From Ovis canadensis (taxonomy: Eukaryota > Chordata > Mammalia > Artiodactyla > Bovidae): 64,000 nt of DNA. The translations under genes and the position numbers were made by a program. The first letter of the stretch is position 1. Each line of letters opens with the position of its first letter. Below the pieces are notes generated by a model, which ran no database searches, was not told the DNA's origin, and saw nothing but the letters and a program-made list of their open reading frames with translations. Positions 24,325 through 35,119 of the stretch are shown here, one piece after another. The DNA lies in the NCBI RefSeq assembly GCF_042477335.2, contig NC_091245.1, positions 27,042,501 to 27,106,500 of the forward strand. Reading direction: 5' to 3'.

Positions 24325-24734
24325 TACTAGAGCTCACAGAGGTCTAATTAATCCAATATCCAGCCTTCACCTTATTACGTTAATACCCAAGATTCTGCAT
24401 GGCTCAGCTTCTGCCCACTTCCTCAGCCTCATCTCCCTGACTCACACCATGCTCCAGAAACAACACTTTCTTATTTGGTGCTGTTACTCATGCTACTACT
24501 CTCTAGCTCTTACTCCTGATCCTCTTTTATTACTCACCTGTGGAATCCCTGATTCCAAAGAGCCTCTCCTTTCTCTTCCCACCCCATCTCCACCACTCAG
24601 AACTCAGGACATACAATGTGTCTTTCCCCTAGACCCCCATGGCACCTGACATGATTGTTTCAGTCAGATTCCCTCAGGAAAATGCGAACTATTTTCAACA
24701 TTTAAACAGAGGGAAACGGTTATATGGATGACAG
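24325..24734. other. RAB3B intron 4 segment, no gene seen
   Basis: Non-coding sequence between a BovB and an L1 insertion. Pyrimidine-leaning. Nothing recognised. Confidence 0.4.
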
Positions 24735-24751
24735 AAGAATTAAGAGGCCAA

Positions 24752-26290
24752 CAGTCATCAAGACAGTATGGTACTGGCACAAAGACAGACATATAGATCA
24801 ATGGAACAAAATAGAAAGCCCAGAGATAAATCCACACACATATGGACACCTTATCTTTGACAAAGGAGGCAAGAATATACAATGGAGTAAAGACAATCTC
24901 TTTAACAAGTGGTGCTGGGAAAACTGGTCAACCACTTGTAAAAGAATGAAACTAGATCACTTTCTAACACCGCACACAAAAATAAACTCAAAATGGATTA
25001 AAGATCTAAATGTAAGATCAGAAACTATAAAACTCCTAGAGGAGAACATAGGCAAAACACTCTCAGACATAAATCACAGCAGGATCCTCTATGATCCACC
25101 TCCCAGAATGCTGGAAATAAAAGCAAAAATAAACAAATGGGATCTAATTAAAATTAAAAGCTTCTGCACAACAAAGGAAAATATAAGCAAGGTGAAAAGA
25201 CAGCCTTCTGAATGGGAGAAAATAATAGCTAATGAAGCAACTGACAAACAACTAATCTCAAAAATATACAAGCAACTTCTGCAGCTCAACTCCAGAAAAA
25301 TAAACGACCCTATCAAAAAATGGGCCAAAGAACTAAATAGACATTTCTCCAAAGAAGACATACGGATGGCTAACAAACACATGAAAAGATGCTCAACATC
25401 ACTCATTATTAGAGAAATGCAAATCAAAACCACAATGAGGTACCACTTCACACCAGTCAGAATGGCTGCGATCCAAAAATCTGCAAGCAATAAATGCTGG
25501 AGAGGGTGTGGAGAAAAGGGAACCCTCCTACACTGTTGGTGGGAATGCGAACTAGTACAGCCACTATGGAGAACAGTGTGGAGATTCCTTAAAAAATTGC
25601 AAATAGAACTACCTTATGACCCAGCAATCCCACTGCTGGGCATACACACCGAGGAAACCAGAATTGAAAGAGACACATGTACCCCAATGTTCATCGCAGC
25701 ACTGTTTATAATAGCCAGGACATGGAAACAACCTAGATGTCCATCAGCAGATGAATGGATAAGAAAGCTGTGGTACATATACACAATGGAGTATTACTCA
25801 GCGGTTAAAAAGAATTCATTTGAATCAGTTCTGATGAGATGGATGAAACTGGAGCCGATTATACAGAGTGAAGTAAGCCAGAAAGAAAAACACCAATACA
25901 GTATACTAACACATATATATGGAATTTAGGAAGATGGCAATGACGACCCTGTATGCAAGACAGGGAAAGAGACACAGATGTGTATAACGGACTTTTGGAC
26001 TCAGAGGGAGAGGGAGAGGGTGGGATGATTTGGGAGAATGACATTCTAACATGTATACTATCATGTGAATTGAATCGCCAGTCTATGTCTGACGCAGGAT
26101 GCAGCATGCTTGGGGCTGGTGCATGGGGATGACCCAGAAAGATGTTATGGGGAGGGAGGTGGGAGGGGGGTTCATGTTTGGGAATGCATGTAAGAATTAA
26201 AGATTTTAAAATGTAAAAAATAAAAAACTAAAAATTAAAAAAAAAAAGGAAAAAAAAAAGAAATTAGGCTATGCAAAAAAAAAAAAAAAA
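24752..26290 (+). mobile_element. young L1 (bovid type), 5'-truncated, with open ORF2 C-terminus
   Basis: An uninterrupted plus-strand frame ends at 25929 and covers roughly the last 390 residues of L1 ORF2p, the endonuclease/reverse-transcriptase protein. The RT core is missing. Visible are [33 protein letters not shown], the CX3CX7HX4C knuckle at about 25495-25550 ([18 protein letters not shown]), and the terminal HIYGI. The first dozen codons of the open frame are target-site flank. The 3' untranslated region runs 25930 to about 26215, and an A-rich tail to 26290. AAGAATTAAGAGGCCAA at 24735-24751 and 26289-26305 is the target duplication. The long open frame and clean duplication mean recent insertion. 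It is antisense to RAB3B. It cannot move by itself. Confidence 0.95.
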
Positions 26291-26305
26291 GAATTAAGAG
26301 GCCAA

Positions 26306-28104
26306 ATAGAATAGTGAAGAAACCCAGAGATTATCAACACTTGCGGGGGGTGGGAATCTATTAATGGGACCAAAGGAAGTTAAAATCGTGGGTGCAGGAG
26401 TCGGAGAAGAAGAGCAGCCCCTCCTGGAGGAGCCAGCCAAAGGCTACGGGAGACACACATGCAGGTTTTTCCCCTTTTCAACATGCCAATTACTTGCCTG
26501 TGTCTCTCCTTGGCTAAACCGAGCCAGAAGCCGCTATCAAAGGAGCCTGGGAAACACAGCCTTTGGGCAGTTTCCAGAGAGAGAGACAGAGCAGAAGGGT
26601 GAGGAACGACAGCAATCAAGCTAAGGACTGGCACAGGATGTTGAGCTTATCTCTCCACTATTTTGTTTCCCTGATCAATGAGCACCTTGAGGGCAGGGAA
26701 CCTATCCACCTCTATGGCACCAGGGTCCATGATATGTTCAGTGATGGTGGCAGACTGTTCACTGTTCTCCCTGTAGATTTTATATTCCCACCCACTGCCA
26801 AGTGGCTTGCAGTGCCTCCTTGTGGGAGGAACATATTTCCTTCATGCATCAAATCAGATTTCATCATGTAACTTGCTTTGGACAATGAATGTGGGTATTC
26901 TAAGTGCCAGTGGAAGCTTTGAACATCTTTGCGTGGCTTAGGCCTCCAGATTGGATCTCAGAGTTGCATGACATGGACAGAGATGCAGCTGACTTGCAAC
27001 TGGCATATAATGTGAGTGGGAAATCAACTTTTATTATCTAAGCTCCTGACTTGGGTTGTTACCACATACCATTATGTTGTCATAATCTAAAGAATTCTCA
27101 CCAACATTATGACTGAGGGTGGAAATACCAAGAGAAACTATGTCAAGCTTTTGCAAAAACACCACTGGGTGATGATACAATGGGAGCATTAGGATTTTGA
27201 CTCTAAAGGCTAAGTTTTGAGTATTGGACCTGCCACCTATGAACTGTATGGCTTAGAAAAGTTACATAATCTTCAAGTTAAAAAAAAAAAAGACATGGAG
27301 GTGTGGTACAGCTCATTGTGTGCAAGAAAACATAAGTGGTCAGCTTCTTCAGTGTAATGGAGTTGAATACGATGCTGCCTCCCAGGCTACGAGTGAGGGT
27401 AAGAGTCACAAGGGACTTGCTGTGAAAACACATTATGAATCACAAGTCATTACAGCAAAGTTAGTTGTTCTCAGCGTCAAGTAGGTCTTTCTCTGCAACC
27501 AGGCTGAGTGATGCAAGGTTTCAATTCATCCCAATCCAAAAAACATTTATCGAGCACTCAAAAATAAAAGAGGCCATCTTGATGCATATAATATCAAGGT
27601 AGACAAAATAACATAATACACCCTGATGCATCCATCACTCAAATTTAATAGATATCAACATTTCCTCCAAAAAGGGGCATGTACAAGGGTCTGTGGGCAC
27701 TAAGTAATGAGTCAGGAATTGTGTGAATTGAAATCATGGAATCAGAGGGATAGAGCTGAATAGATCTTCCCACTCAGCTAATCCAAATCCACTGTTTTTC
27801 AAAAGGGCAACTTGAGACCCAGAAACAGGAAATAAGATGCTCAAGGTCACACAGTAAACAAGTGGCAGAAGCAGGATAAAACCCTCAGTCTCCAAACGCG
27901 TAGGCTGGTTACTTTTCCCTCCACACTTCACTACAGTGAGCATTTATATGTATGTTTCAAAACCACATTTTGAACAGATATTGCAGTGAAAAAGAAAAAA
28001 AGAATGGGTTTTTCCTTTGCCTTTCCTGAGAACAAAGAAGATTAAAAAAAAAAAAAAAAAAACAGAGACCAGGCCTGAACATTCCTAGGTTTTTACTTTA
28101 ACTG
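26306..28104. other. RAB3B intron 4 segment with old LTR-like and L2-like pieces
   Basis: L2-like text sits at about 26660-26730 (GAGCACCTTGAGGGCAGGGAACC). A MaLR-like stretch is at about 26880-27110 (TTGCTTTGGACAATGAATGTG, then TTTATTATCTAAGCTCCTGACTTGGGTTG). A MIR-like piece is at about 27760-27910 (CAAGGTCACACAGTAAACAAG). A 19-base A run is at about 28044-28062. No gene seen. Confidence 0.45.
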
Positions 28105-30395
28105 CTCCTAACTCTACAACACAAGAGAAGACTCTACACATGGACATCACCAGATGGTCAACACTGAAATCAGATTGACTATATTCTTTGCAGCCAAAGA
28201 TGGAGAAGCTCTACACAGTCACCAAAAACAAGACCGGGAGCTGACAGTGGCTCAGATCATGAGCTCCTTATTGCCAAATTCAGACTTAAACTGAAAAAAG
28301 TAGGAAAAACCACTAGACCATTCAGGTATGACCTAAATCAAATTCCTTATGATTATACGGTGGAAGTGAGAAATAGATTTAAGGGACTAGATCTGATAGA
28401 GTGCCTGATGAACTATGGACGGAGATTCTTGACATTGTACAGGAGACAGGGAGCAAGACCATCCACAAGAAAAAGAAATGCAAAAAAGAAAAATGGCTGT
28501 CTGAGGAGGCCTTGCAAATAGCTGTGAAAAGAAGAAAAGCAAAAAGCAAAGGAGAAAAGGAAAGATAAACGCATTTGAATGCAGAGTTCCAAAGAATAGC
28601 AAGAAGAGATAAGAAAGCCTTCCTCAGTGATCAATGCAAAGAAATAGAGGAAAACAACAGAATGGGAAAGACTAGAGATCTCTTCAAGAAAATTAGAGAT
28701 ACCAAGGGAACATTTCATGCAGAGATGGGCTCGATAAAGGACAGAAATGGAATGGACCTAACAAAGCAGAAGATATTAAGAAGAGGTGGCAAGAATACAC
28801 AGAACTGTACAAAAAAGATCTTCATGACCCAGATAATCCCAGTGGTGTGATCACTCAGTTAGAGCCAGATATCCTGGAATGTGAAGTCAAGTGGGCCTTA
28901 GAAAGCATCACTACGAACAAAGCTAGTGGAGGTGATGGAATTCCAGTTGAGCTATTTCAAACCCTAAAAGATGATGCTGTGAAAGTGCTACACTCAATAT
29001 GCCAGCAAATTTGGAAAACTCAGCAGTGGCCACAGGACTGGAAAAGGTCAGTTTTCATTCCAATCCCAAAGAAAGGCAAAGCAAAAGAATGCTCAAACTA
29101 CCGCACAATTTCACTCATCTCACAAGCTAGTAAAGTAATGCTCAAAATTCTCCAAGCCAGGCTTCAACAGTACGTGAACCGTGAACTTCCTGATGTTCAA
29201 GCTGGTTTCAGAAAAGGCAGAGGAACCAGAGATCAAATTGCCAACATCCGCTGGATCATCAAAAAAGCAAGAGAGTTCCAGAAAAACATCTACTTCTGCT
29301 TTATTGACTATGCCAAAGCCTTTGACTGTGTGGATCACAATAAACTGTGGAAAATTCTGAAAGAGATGGGAATACCAGACCACCTGACCTGCCTCCTGAG
29401 AAACCTGTATGCAGGTCAGGAAGCAATAGTTTGAACCGGACATGGAACAACATACTGGTTCCAAATAGGAAAAGAAGTATGTCAAGGCTGTGTATTGTCA
29501 CCCTGCTTATTTAACTTCTATGTAGAGTCTATCATGAGAAACGATGGGCTGGAGGAAGCACAAGTTGGATTGCCAGGAGATATATCAATAACCTCAGATA
29601 TGCAGATAACACCACCCTTATGGCAGAAAGTGAAGAACTAAAAAGCCTCTTGATGAAAGTGAAAGAAGAAAGTGAAAAAGTTGGCTTAAAGCTCAACATT
29701 CAGAAAACGAAGATCATGGCATCTGGTCCCATCACTTCATGGGAAACAGATGGGAAAACAGTGGAAACAATGGCAGTTTATTTTGGGGGGTTCCAAAATC
29801 ACTGAAGATGGTGACTGCAGCCATGAAATTAAAAGACGCTTACTCCTTGGAAGGAAAGTTATGACCAACCTAGACAGCATATTAAAAAGCAGAAACAAAA
29901 AATAAAATAAAAAGCAGAGACATTACTTTGCCAACAAAGGTCCGTCTAGTAAGGCTATGGTTTTTCCAGTAGTCATGTATGGCTGAGAGAGTTGGACCAT
30001 AAAGAAAGCTGAGCACCAAAGAATTGATGCTTTTGAACTGTGGTGTTGGAGAAGACTCTTGAGAGTCTCTTGGACTGCAAGGAGATCCAACCAGTCCATC
30101 CTAAAGGAAATCAGTCCAGAATATTCACTGGAAGGACTGGTATTGAAGCTGAAACTCCAATACTTTAGCCTCCGGATGCAAAGAGCTGACTCATTTGAAA
30201 AGACCCTGATGCTGGGAAAGATTGAAGGTGGGAGGAGAAGGGGATGACAGAGGATGAGATGGTCGGATGGCATCACTGACTCAATGGACATGAGTTTGGG
30301 TAAACTCCGGGAGTTGGTGATGGACAGGGAGACCTGGCGCTGCAGTGCATGGGGTCACAGAGTCGGACTTGACTGAGTGATTGGACTGAACTTGA
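28105..30395 (+). mobile_element. BovB LINE, longest copy, broken reading frame
   Basis: About 2.3 kb of a roughly 3.2-kb element. It starts within the endonuclease-coding region (ATGGACATCACCAGATGGTC) and runs through the linker (RRDKKAFLSDQCKEIEENNR) and reverse transcriptase (ALESITTNKASGGDGIPVEL, FIDYAKAFDCVDHNKL) to the 3' tail (GGACTTGACTGAGTGATTGG). The frame is broken by a shift near 28760-28850, a TGA at 29432-29434, and a degraded active-site region where YADD reads YADN. The intact 5' part makes it older or less truncated than the others. I could not read a duplication. Confidence 0.93.
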
Positions 30396-30399
30396 AACA

Positions 30400-30764
30400 A
30401 TGCAAAAGGAAGAAATCAAGATCCTATCACTTTTGTTCCTTATCGCTGACTCTTGATTGTGAGCCCTTGCCTTATGTAAACCCCTTACTCCTCATGGAGG
30501 CGGCAGGATTGGGGAGCATGGGGTGGAGCACAATTCTTGAGGCATGAGCCCACTTGTTCCCCTCTCAACCCGCTGAGAATAAAAGCCACCTTTCTATTTC
30601 CTCCAAACTCTGGATTTCTCATTCAGCTTTGATGGGCAGAGAAAGCCAAGGTTTTGGCCAGCAACACACGTCCCTCCTTCTCTGGCAGGCAGAAGCACAT
30701 TTCCCTTTTATTACATTGCTCGGGTCTAGTAGAGAGCTGCCCCTAGTAGAGAACCCACCATTCC
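30400..30764 (+). mobile_element. LTR-like remnant between two BovB copies
   Basis: The text has LTR texture: CTTATGTAAACCCCTTACTCC, then a GAATAAAAGCC polyadenylation-type signal at about 30577-30587, then CTCCAAACTCTGGATTTCTC and a GGCCAGCAACA end near 30665. It lacks coding content. A ruminant ERV LTR fragment is likely, but I cannot fix its borders or family. Confidence 0.45.
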
Positions 30765-31385
30765 CCAATGTTTCCATTATGGAAGCAATGGAAACGGTGA
30801 GAGACTTTATTTTGGGGGGCTCCAAAATCACTGCAGATGGTGACTGCAGCCATGAAATTAAAAGGTGCTTGCTCCTTGGAAGAAAAATTTGACCAACTTA
30901 GACAGCATATTAAAAAGCAGAGACATTACTTTGCCAACAAAGGTCCGTCTGGTCAAGGCTGTGTTTTTTCCAGTAGTCATGTATGGATGTGAGAGTTGGA
31001 CTATAAAGAAAGCTGAATGGTGAAGAATTTATGCTTTTGAACTGTGGTGTTGGAGAAGACTCTTGAGAGTCTCTTGGACAGCAAGGAGATCCAACCAGTC
31101 CATCCTAAAGGAAACCAGTCCTGAATATTCATTGGAAGGACTGATGCTGAAACTGAAACTCCAATACTTTGACCATCTGATATGAAGAACTGACACATTT
31201 GAAAAGACCCTGATGCTGGGAAAGATTGAAGGCGGGAGGAGAAGGAGATTGACAACAGAGGATGAAATGGACATGTGATTGAATAGACTCCAGGAATTGG
31301 ACAGGGAAGCCTGGCGTGCTGTACTCCATGGGGTTGCAAAGAGTTGGACACAACTGAGTGACTGAACTGAACTGACTGATGATCC
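30765..31385 (+). mobile_element. BovB LINE 3' fragment
   Basis: Begins in the C-terminal part of the BovB protein (DFILGGSKITADGDCSHEIK in the plus frame), with in-frame stops afterwards, and ends GACACAACTGAGTGACTGAACTGAACTGA. It repeats the 3' third of the copy at 28105-30395, so it is a separate insertion. Its 5' border carries a 9-bp inverted repeat. Confidence 0.9.
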
Positions 31386-31394
31386 ATCAGTAGA

Positions 31395-31650
31395 GAATCC
31401 ACCTGCCAATGCAGGGGACACTAGTTTGAACCCAGGAAGATCCCACATGCCTTGGGGCAACTAAGCCCGTTTTCCACAACTACCGAGCCAGTTCTCTAGA
31501 GCCTGCGCTCCACTATAAGAGAAGCCACTGCAATTAGAAGCCCATACACAGCAACAAAGGGTTATTTACTGCACCCCCGCCCCAACCCAGTGCAACTAGA
31601 GAAAGCTCACTTGCAGCAAGAAGACCCAGCATAGTAAAAAATAATAAGTA
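31395..31650 (+). mobile_element. CHR-type tRNA-Glu SINE, 5'-truncated
   Basis: Lacks the GGCTTCCCTGG head. Starts near AGAGAATCCACCTGCCAATG, followed by CCACAACTACCGAGCCAG, GCACCCCCGCCCCAACCC and an A-rich end AGTAAAAAATAATAAG. It abuts the BovB tail. Confidence 0.85.
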
Positions 31651-31863
31651 AACCACATTAGTTCTGGTCTTGTTGTGGAACACACCGCTCCCAGTCCCCC
31701 CAGCCCCCCGCCAACTCTTTGCCTAACTAATATTTTTCTGATCCTTTTGTTCTCAGCTTAAGTGTTACTTTCTCAGAAGACTTTGACTCTCCAGTCTAAA
31801 ATTAGGTAGGTCTCTCTTTTCTACTTTCTTCATATCACTTGTGGTGGACTTACCTTACTTTTA

Positions 31864-32176
31864 CTGGAAGCCCATAGCTCAGTTGGTAAAGAATCCGCCT
31901 GCAATGCAGGAGACCCCGGTTTGATTCCTGGGTCAGAAAGATCCCCTGGAGAAGGGATAGGCTACCCACTCCAGTATTCTTGGGCTTCCCTTGTGGCTCA
32001 GCTGGTAAAGAATCCACCTACAGTGTGGGAGACCTAGGTTCAATCTCTGGGTTGGGGAGATCCCCTGGAGAAGGGAAAGGCTACCCACTCCAGTATTCTG
32101 GCCTGGAGAATTCCAAGGACTATACAGTCCATGGGGTCGCACAGAGTCGGACACGACTGAGCGACTTTCACTTCAC
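31864..32176 (+). mobile_element. Bov-A2-type dimeric SINE
   Basis: Two tandem Bov-A units (each with TGGTAAAGAATCC and GATCCCCTGGAGAAGGGA) followed by the BovB-like tail GTCGGACACGACTGAGCGAC. Thirteen-base target duplications TACCTTACTTTTA flank it at 31851-31863 and 32177-32189, so the insertion is recent. Confidence 0.95.
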
Positions 32177-32189
32177 TACCTTACTTTTA

Positions 32190-32990
32190 TCTGTCCACCA
32201 TTCCTTCTTTTATGGAATTGCTACTTTAAACAATAGTGGTGGGACTATAGGTTATAATACTTGCCTCCCCCAGCCACTGAAACAGGCATGTGACTCACAG
32301 GTATCCACTCATAGTCTTCCCTGAGATTGATATATGGTGGTTGGGAGCAAGAATCCTCTTTTGCAGAAGTTGGAGGATATAAATCTGGAGCTGCCATCAT
32401 TTATCTAATTCCCCATTCAGAGTCTGGCTACAGAAAAAGGCTGAAGGGATATGCAAAGCTAAGAAATACAGACCCAGTTGAGTCCTGTGACTAGCGGACT
32501 TCCCAACTACATAAGCTAATACATTCTTTTTTAAAATTAAAGCTAGTTTGATTTGAGATTTTATCACTTGCCATAATGAGAGTCCTAAGTCACACAGAAC
32601 ATATCACAGTTTTAAACTGTTATTGAGATATAATTTGCATGCCATATAATTTACCCATTTACAAATTTTTAATTATATATTTATTTGTATGATTATTTGT
32701 TTAATGTCTCTTTCCCCCATTAGTTCCATGATAGTAAGAATCACACCTAAGTACCAAGATACAACCTGTCTCAGAGTATATGCTCAATAAATATTTTTCA
32801 GTGTATAAATGTATGAGTGAATGAGTATCCTGTGCTGGATGGCTGGGATAATGAAAACAATTAGACATAACCCCGACTACTGCTGAGGTATAGTGTGAAA
32901 CAGACATGTAAATAGCTGAGTTCTGGTAAGCAGTAGAGAAAAGCTCAGGAAGTTCAGTAGGTCTGAGATGGGTTACCTTGACCTACGCTG
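32190..32990. other. RAB3B intron 4 segment, old repeat pieces
   Basis: An old repeat end resembling AAGCTAGTTTGATTTGAG and ATGAGAGTCCTAAG lies at about 32500-32600, family unclear. An L1-like piece is at about 32612-32680 and an L2 3' end at about 32700-32830 (TATGCTCAATAAATATTTTTCAG). No gene. Confidence 0.4.
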
Positions 32991-33087
32991 CTGCTGCTGC
33001 TAAGTCACTTCAGTCGTGTCCGACTCTGTGTGACCCCATAGACGGCAGCCCACCAGGCTCCCCTGTCCCTGGGATTCTCCAGGCAAG
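32991..33087 (-). mobile_element. Bov-tA SINE fragment
   Basis: Reversed 3' half of Bov-tA: GCTGCTGCTGCTAAGTCACTTC, GTCGTGTCCGACTC, then CCACCAGGCTCCCCTGTCCC. Truncated before the tRNA-like head. Confidence 0.88.
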
Positions 33088-33199
33088 CTAACCAATTCAT
33101 TAATGCCCTCTTTAAGTGTCTTCCTAAACTCTGTACTAAGAATTAATCTCACTTCCGTCTGTCTGTCTACATAAATTAGATAGATCTTTATTGGCTCTG

Positions 33200-33440
33200 T
33201 GTGTGTATGTATATATGTGTGTACACGTGTGCACTAAATCAGTTAAGTTGTGTCAGACTCTTTGTGACCCCATGGACTGATTGTAGCCTGCCAGATTCTG
33301 CTGTCCATGGGATTTCCCAGGCAAGAATACTGGAGTGGGTTGCCATTTCCTCCTCCAGAGGATCTTCCTGACCCAGGGACCAATTCGGCGTCTCCTGCAT
33401 CGCAGGCAAATTCTTTGTTGCTGAGCCACTGGGGAAGCCC
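33200..33440 (-). mobile_element. Bov-tA SINE
   Basis: Reversed Bov-tA from a GT-rich tail (GTGTGTATGTATATATGTG) through CAGACTCTTTGTGACCCC to CTGAGCCACTGGGGAAGCCC. The perfect 14-base duplication CTTTATTGGCTCTG lies at 33186-33199 and 33441-33454. Confidence 0.95.
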
Positions 33441-33454
33441 CTTTATTGGCTCTG

Positions 33455-34122
33455 CTGCTGCTAAGTCGCTTCAGAAATCCATAATCGTAAGCAAGAACCT
33501 CATGAACCTATGCTGAACTTGACCTATCTTAAAGAGTTATGCTGAGAATTAAAAGAGATAATTAACACAAAGCACTTCATATAATGCCTGGCTCAATATA
33601 TATTACCTATTATTATTCTATTCACTGTATAGTGAGGTTAAGTGGTTAAAAGTCCAGCTCTGGAGCCAGACTACTACTTGAATTCAAATTCTGACTCTAC
33701 CTGTTACTAGCTACGTGATCTTAAACAAGTTACTCAACTTTTCTGTGCCTCAGTTTTCTCATCTCTATAAGAAATGTACCTAAATTAAGTTAGGTACTTT
33801 TAAATTAAATGAGTATTACTTTAAAACACTTAGAATAGGGCCTGGCACCTGGTATATACCTAATAAATGTTTAACAAACTCACCTTTTAAAAACATTAGT
33901 CATAATGGCTTGGCATGCTGGCTATATTTTTTCCTAATATAAAATTAACTCACCTTTTAAAAAGTCTTATTTAACCTTAAAGGCTTGAGATGCTAATTAT
34001 ATTTTTTCCTAATATACACCAAAATATATACATTAAATTATCTTGAACACCCAGTGACATGACTCTCTCAACTGGAGAAGCGCTACTCTAGACTCACACA
34101 ATCCAGTGATTTATGGTTCCCT
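33455..34122. other. RAB3B intron 4 segment: MIR and a 70-bp tandem duplication
   Basis: A MIR covers about 33630-33870 (GTCCAGCTCTGGAGCCAGAC, ACTAGCTACGTGATCTTAAAC). A 70-base unit follows twice in tandem at 33877-33946 and 33947-34016, each opening AACTCACCTTTTAAAAA and closing TATATTTTTTCCTAATATA. The two units differ most in the middle. Confidence 0.65.
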
Positions 34123-34133
34123 AAATACACAGG

Positions 34134-34692
34134 TGACTGCAGCCATGAAATTAAAAGACGCTTACTCCTTGGAAGAAAAGTTACGACCAACCTAGATAGC
34201 ATATTCAAAAGCAGAGACATTACTTTGCTGACTAAGGTCCGTCTAGTCAAGGCTATGGTTTTTCCTGTGGTCATGTATGGATGTGAGAGTTGGACTGTGA
34301 AGAAGGCTGAGTGCCGAAGAATTGATGCTTTAGAACTGTGGTGTTGGAGAAGACTCTTGAGAGTCCCTTGGACTGTAAGGAGATCCAACCAGTCCATTCT
34401 GAAGGAGATCAACCCTGGGATTTCTTTGGAAGGATTGATGCTGAAGCTGAAACTCCAGCATTTTGGCCACCTCATGTGAAGAGTTGACTCATTGGAAAAG
34501 ACTGATGCTGGGAGGGATTGGGGGCAGGAGGAGAAGGGGACGACAGAGGATGAGATGGCTGGATGGCATCACGGATTCAATGGACGTGAGTTGAGTGAAC
34601 TCCGGGAGTTGGTGATGGACAGGGACGCCTGGCGTGCTGGGATTCATGGGGTCGCAACAAGTCAGACACGACTGAGCAACTGTACTGAGCTG
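34134..34692 (+). mobile_element. BovB LINE 3' fragment with target duplication
   Basis: Starts TGACTGCAGCCATGAAATTAAAAGACGC and encodes the C-terminal BovB segment (LVKAMVFPVVMYGCESWTVKKAE, LRVPWTVRRSNQSILKEI) before in-frame stops. Ends CACGACTGAGCAACTG. AAATACACAGG at 34123-34133 and 34693-34703 is an 11-base target duplication whose last two bases also fit BovB, which suggests microhomology at the 5' junction. Confidence 0.94.
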
Positions 34693-34846
34693 AAATACAC
34701 AGGGCTATTCCTTGCCTTTGCCAGTGTTATTCCCCATGCCTGTAATGTCCTTGCCTTTCTTCCTCACTTGACCGCTCCTACTTATCTCCAAGGCCTAATG
34801 TGGAGTCAGGGAGCCTGACTCCTCCAGCTCTGTTTTCCTTGCAAAT

Positions 34847-35116
34847 CAGGGACTTCCCTGGTGGTCCAGTGGTTAAGAATCCACTTGCCAATGCAGGGGA
34901 CAGGGATTCAATCTGTGCTTTAGGAATATTCCACATGCTGCAGAGCAACTAAGCCTGTGTACCACAACTACTGAGTCCAAGCACCCTAGAGCCCATGCTC
35001 AGCAGCAAGAGAAGCCATCACAATGAGAAGCTCAGCATCGCAACTAGAGAAAGCCCAAGTACAGGAACAAAGACCCAGTGCAGCCAAAAATAAAATAAAT
35101 TTTAAAAATATTTTAA
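34847..35116 (+). mobile_element. CHR-type tRNA-Glu SINE
   Basis: Head GGGACTTCCCTGGTGGTCCAGTGG, body CCACATGCTGCAGAGCAAC, tail CAGCCAAAAATAAAATAAATTTT. Near full length. Confidence 0.9.
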
Positions 35117-35119
35117 AGA

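Noticed and set aside
31001..31460. Overlapping minus-strand frames of 133 and 143 codons
   Set aside because: They are antisense shadows of the BovB and CHR copies.
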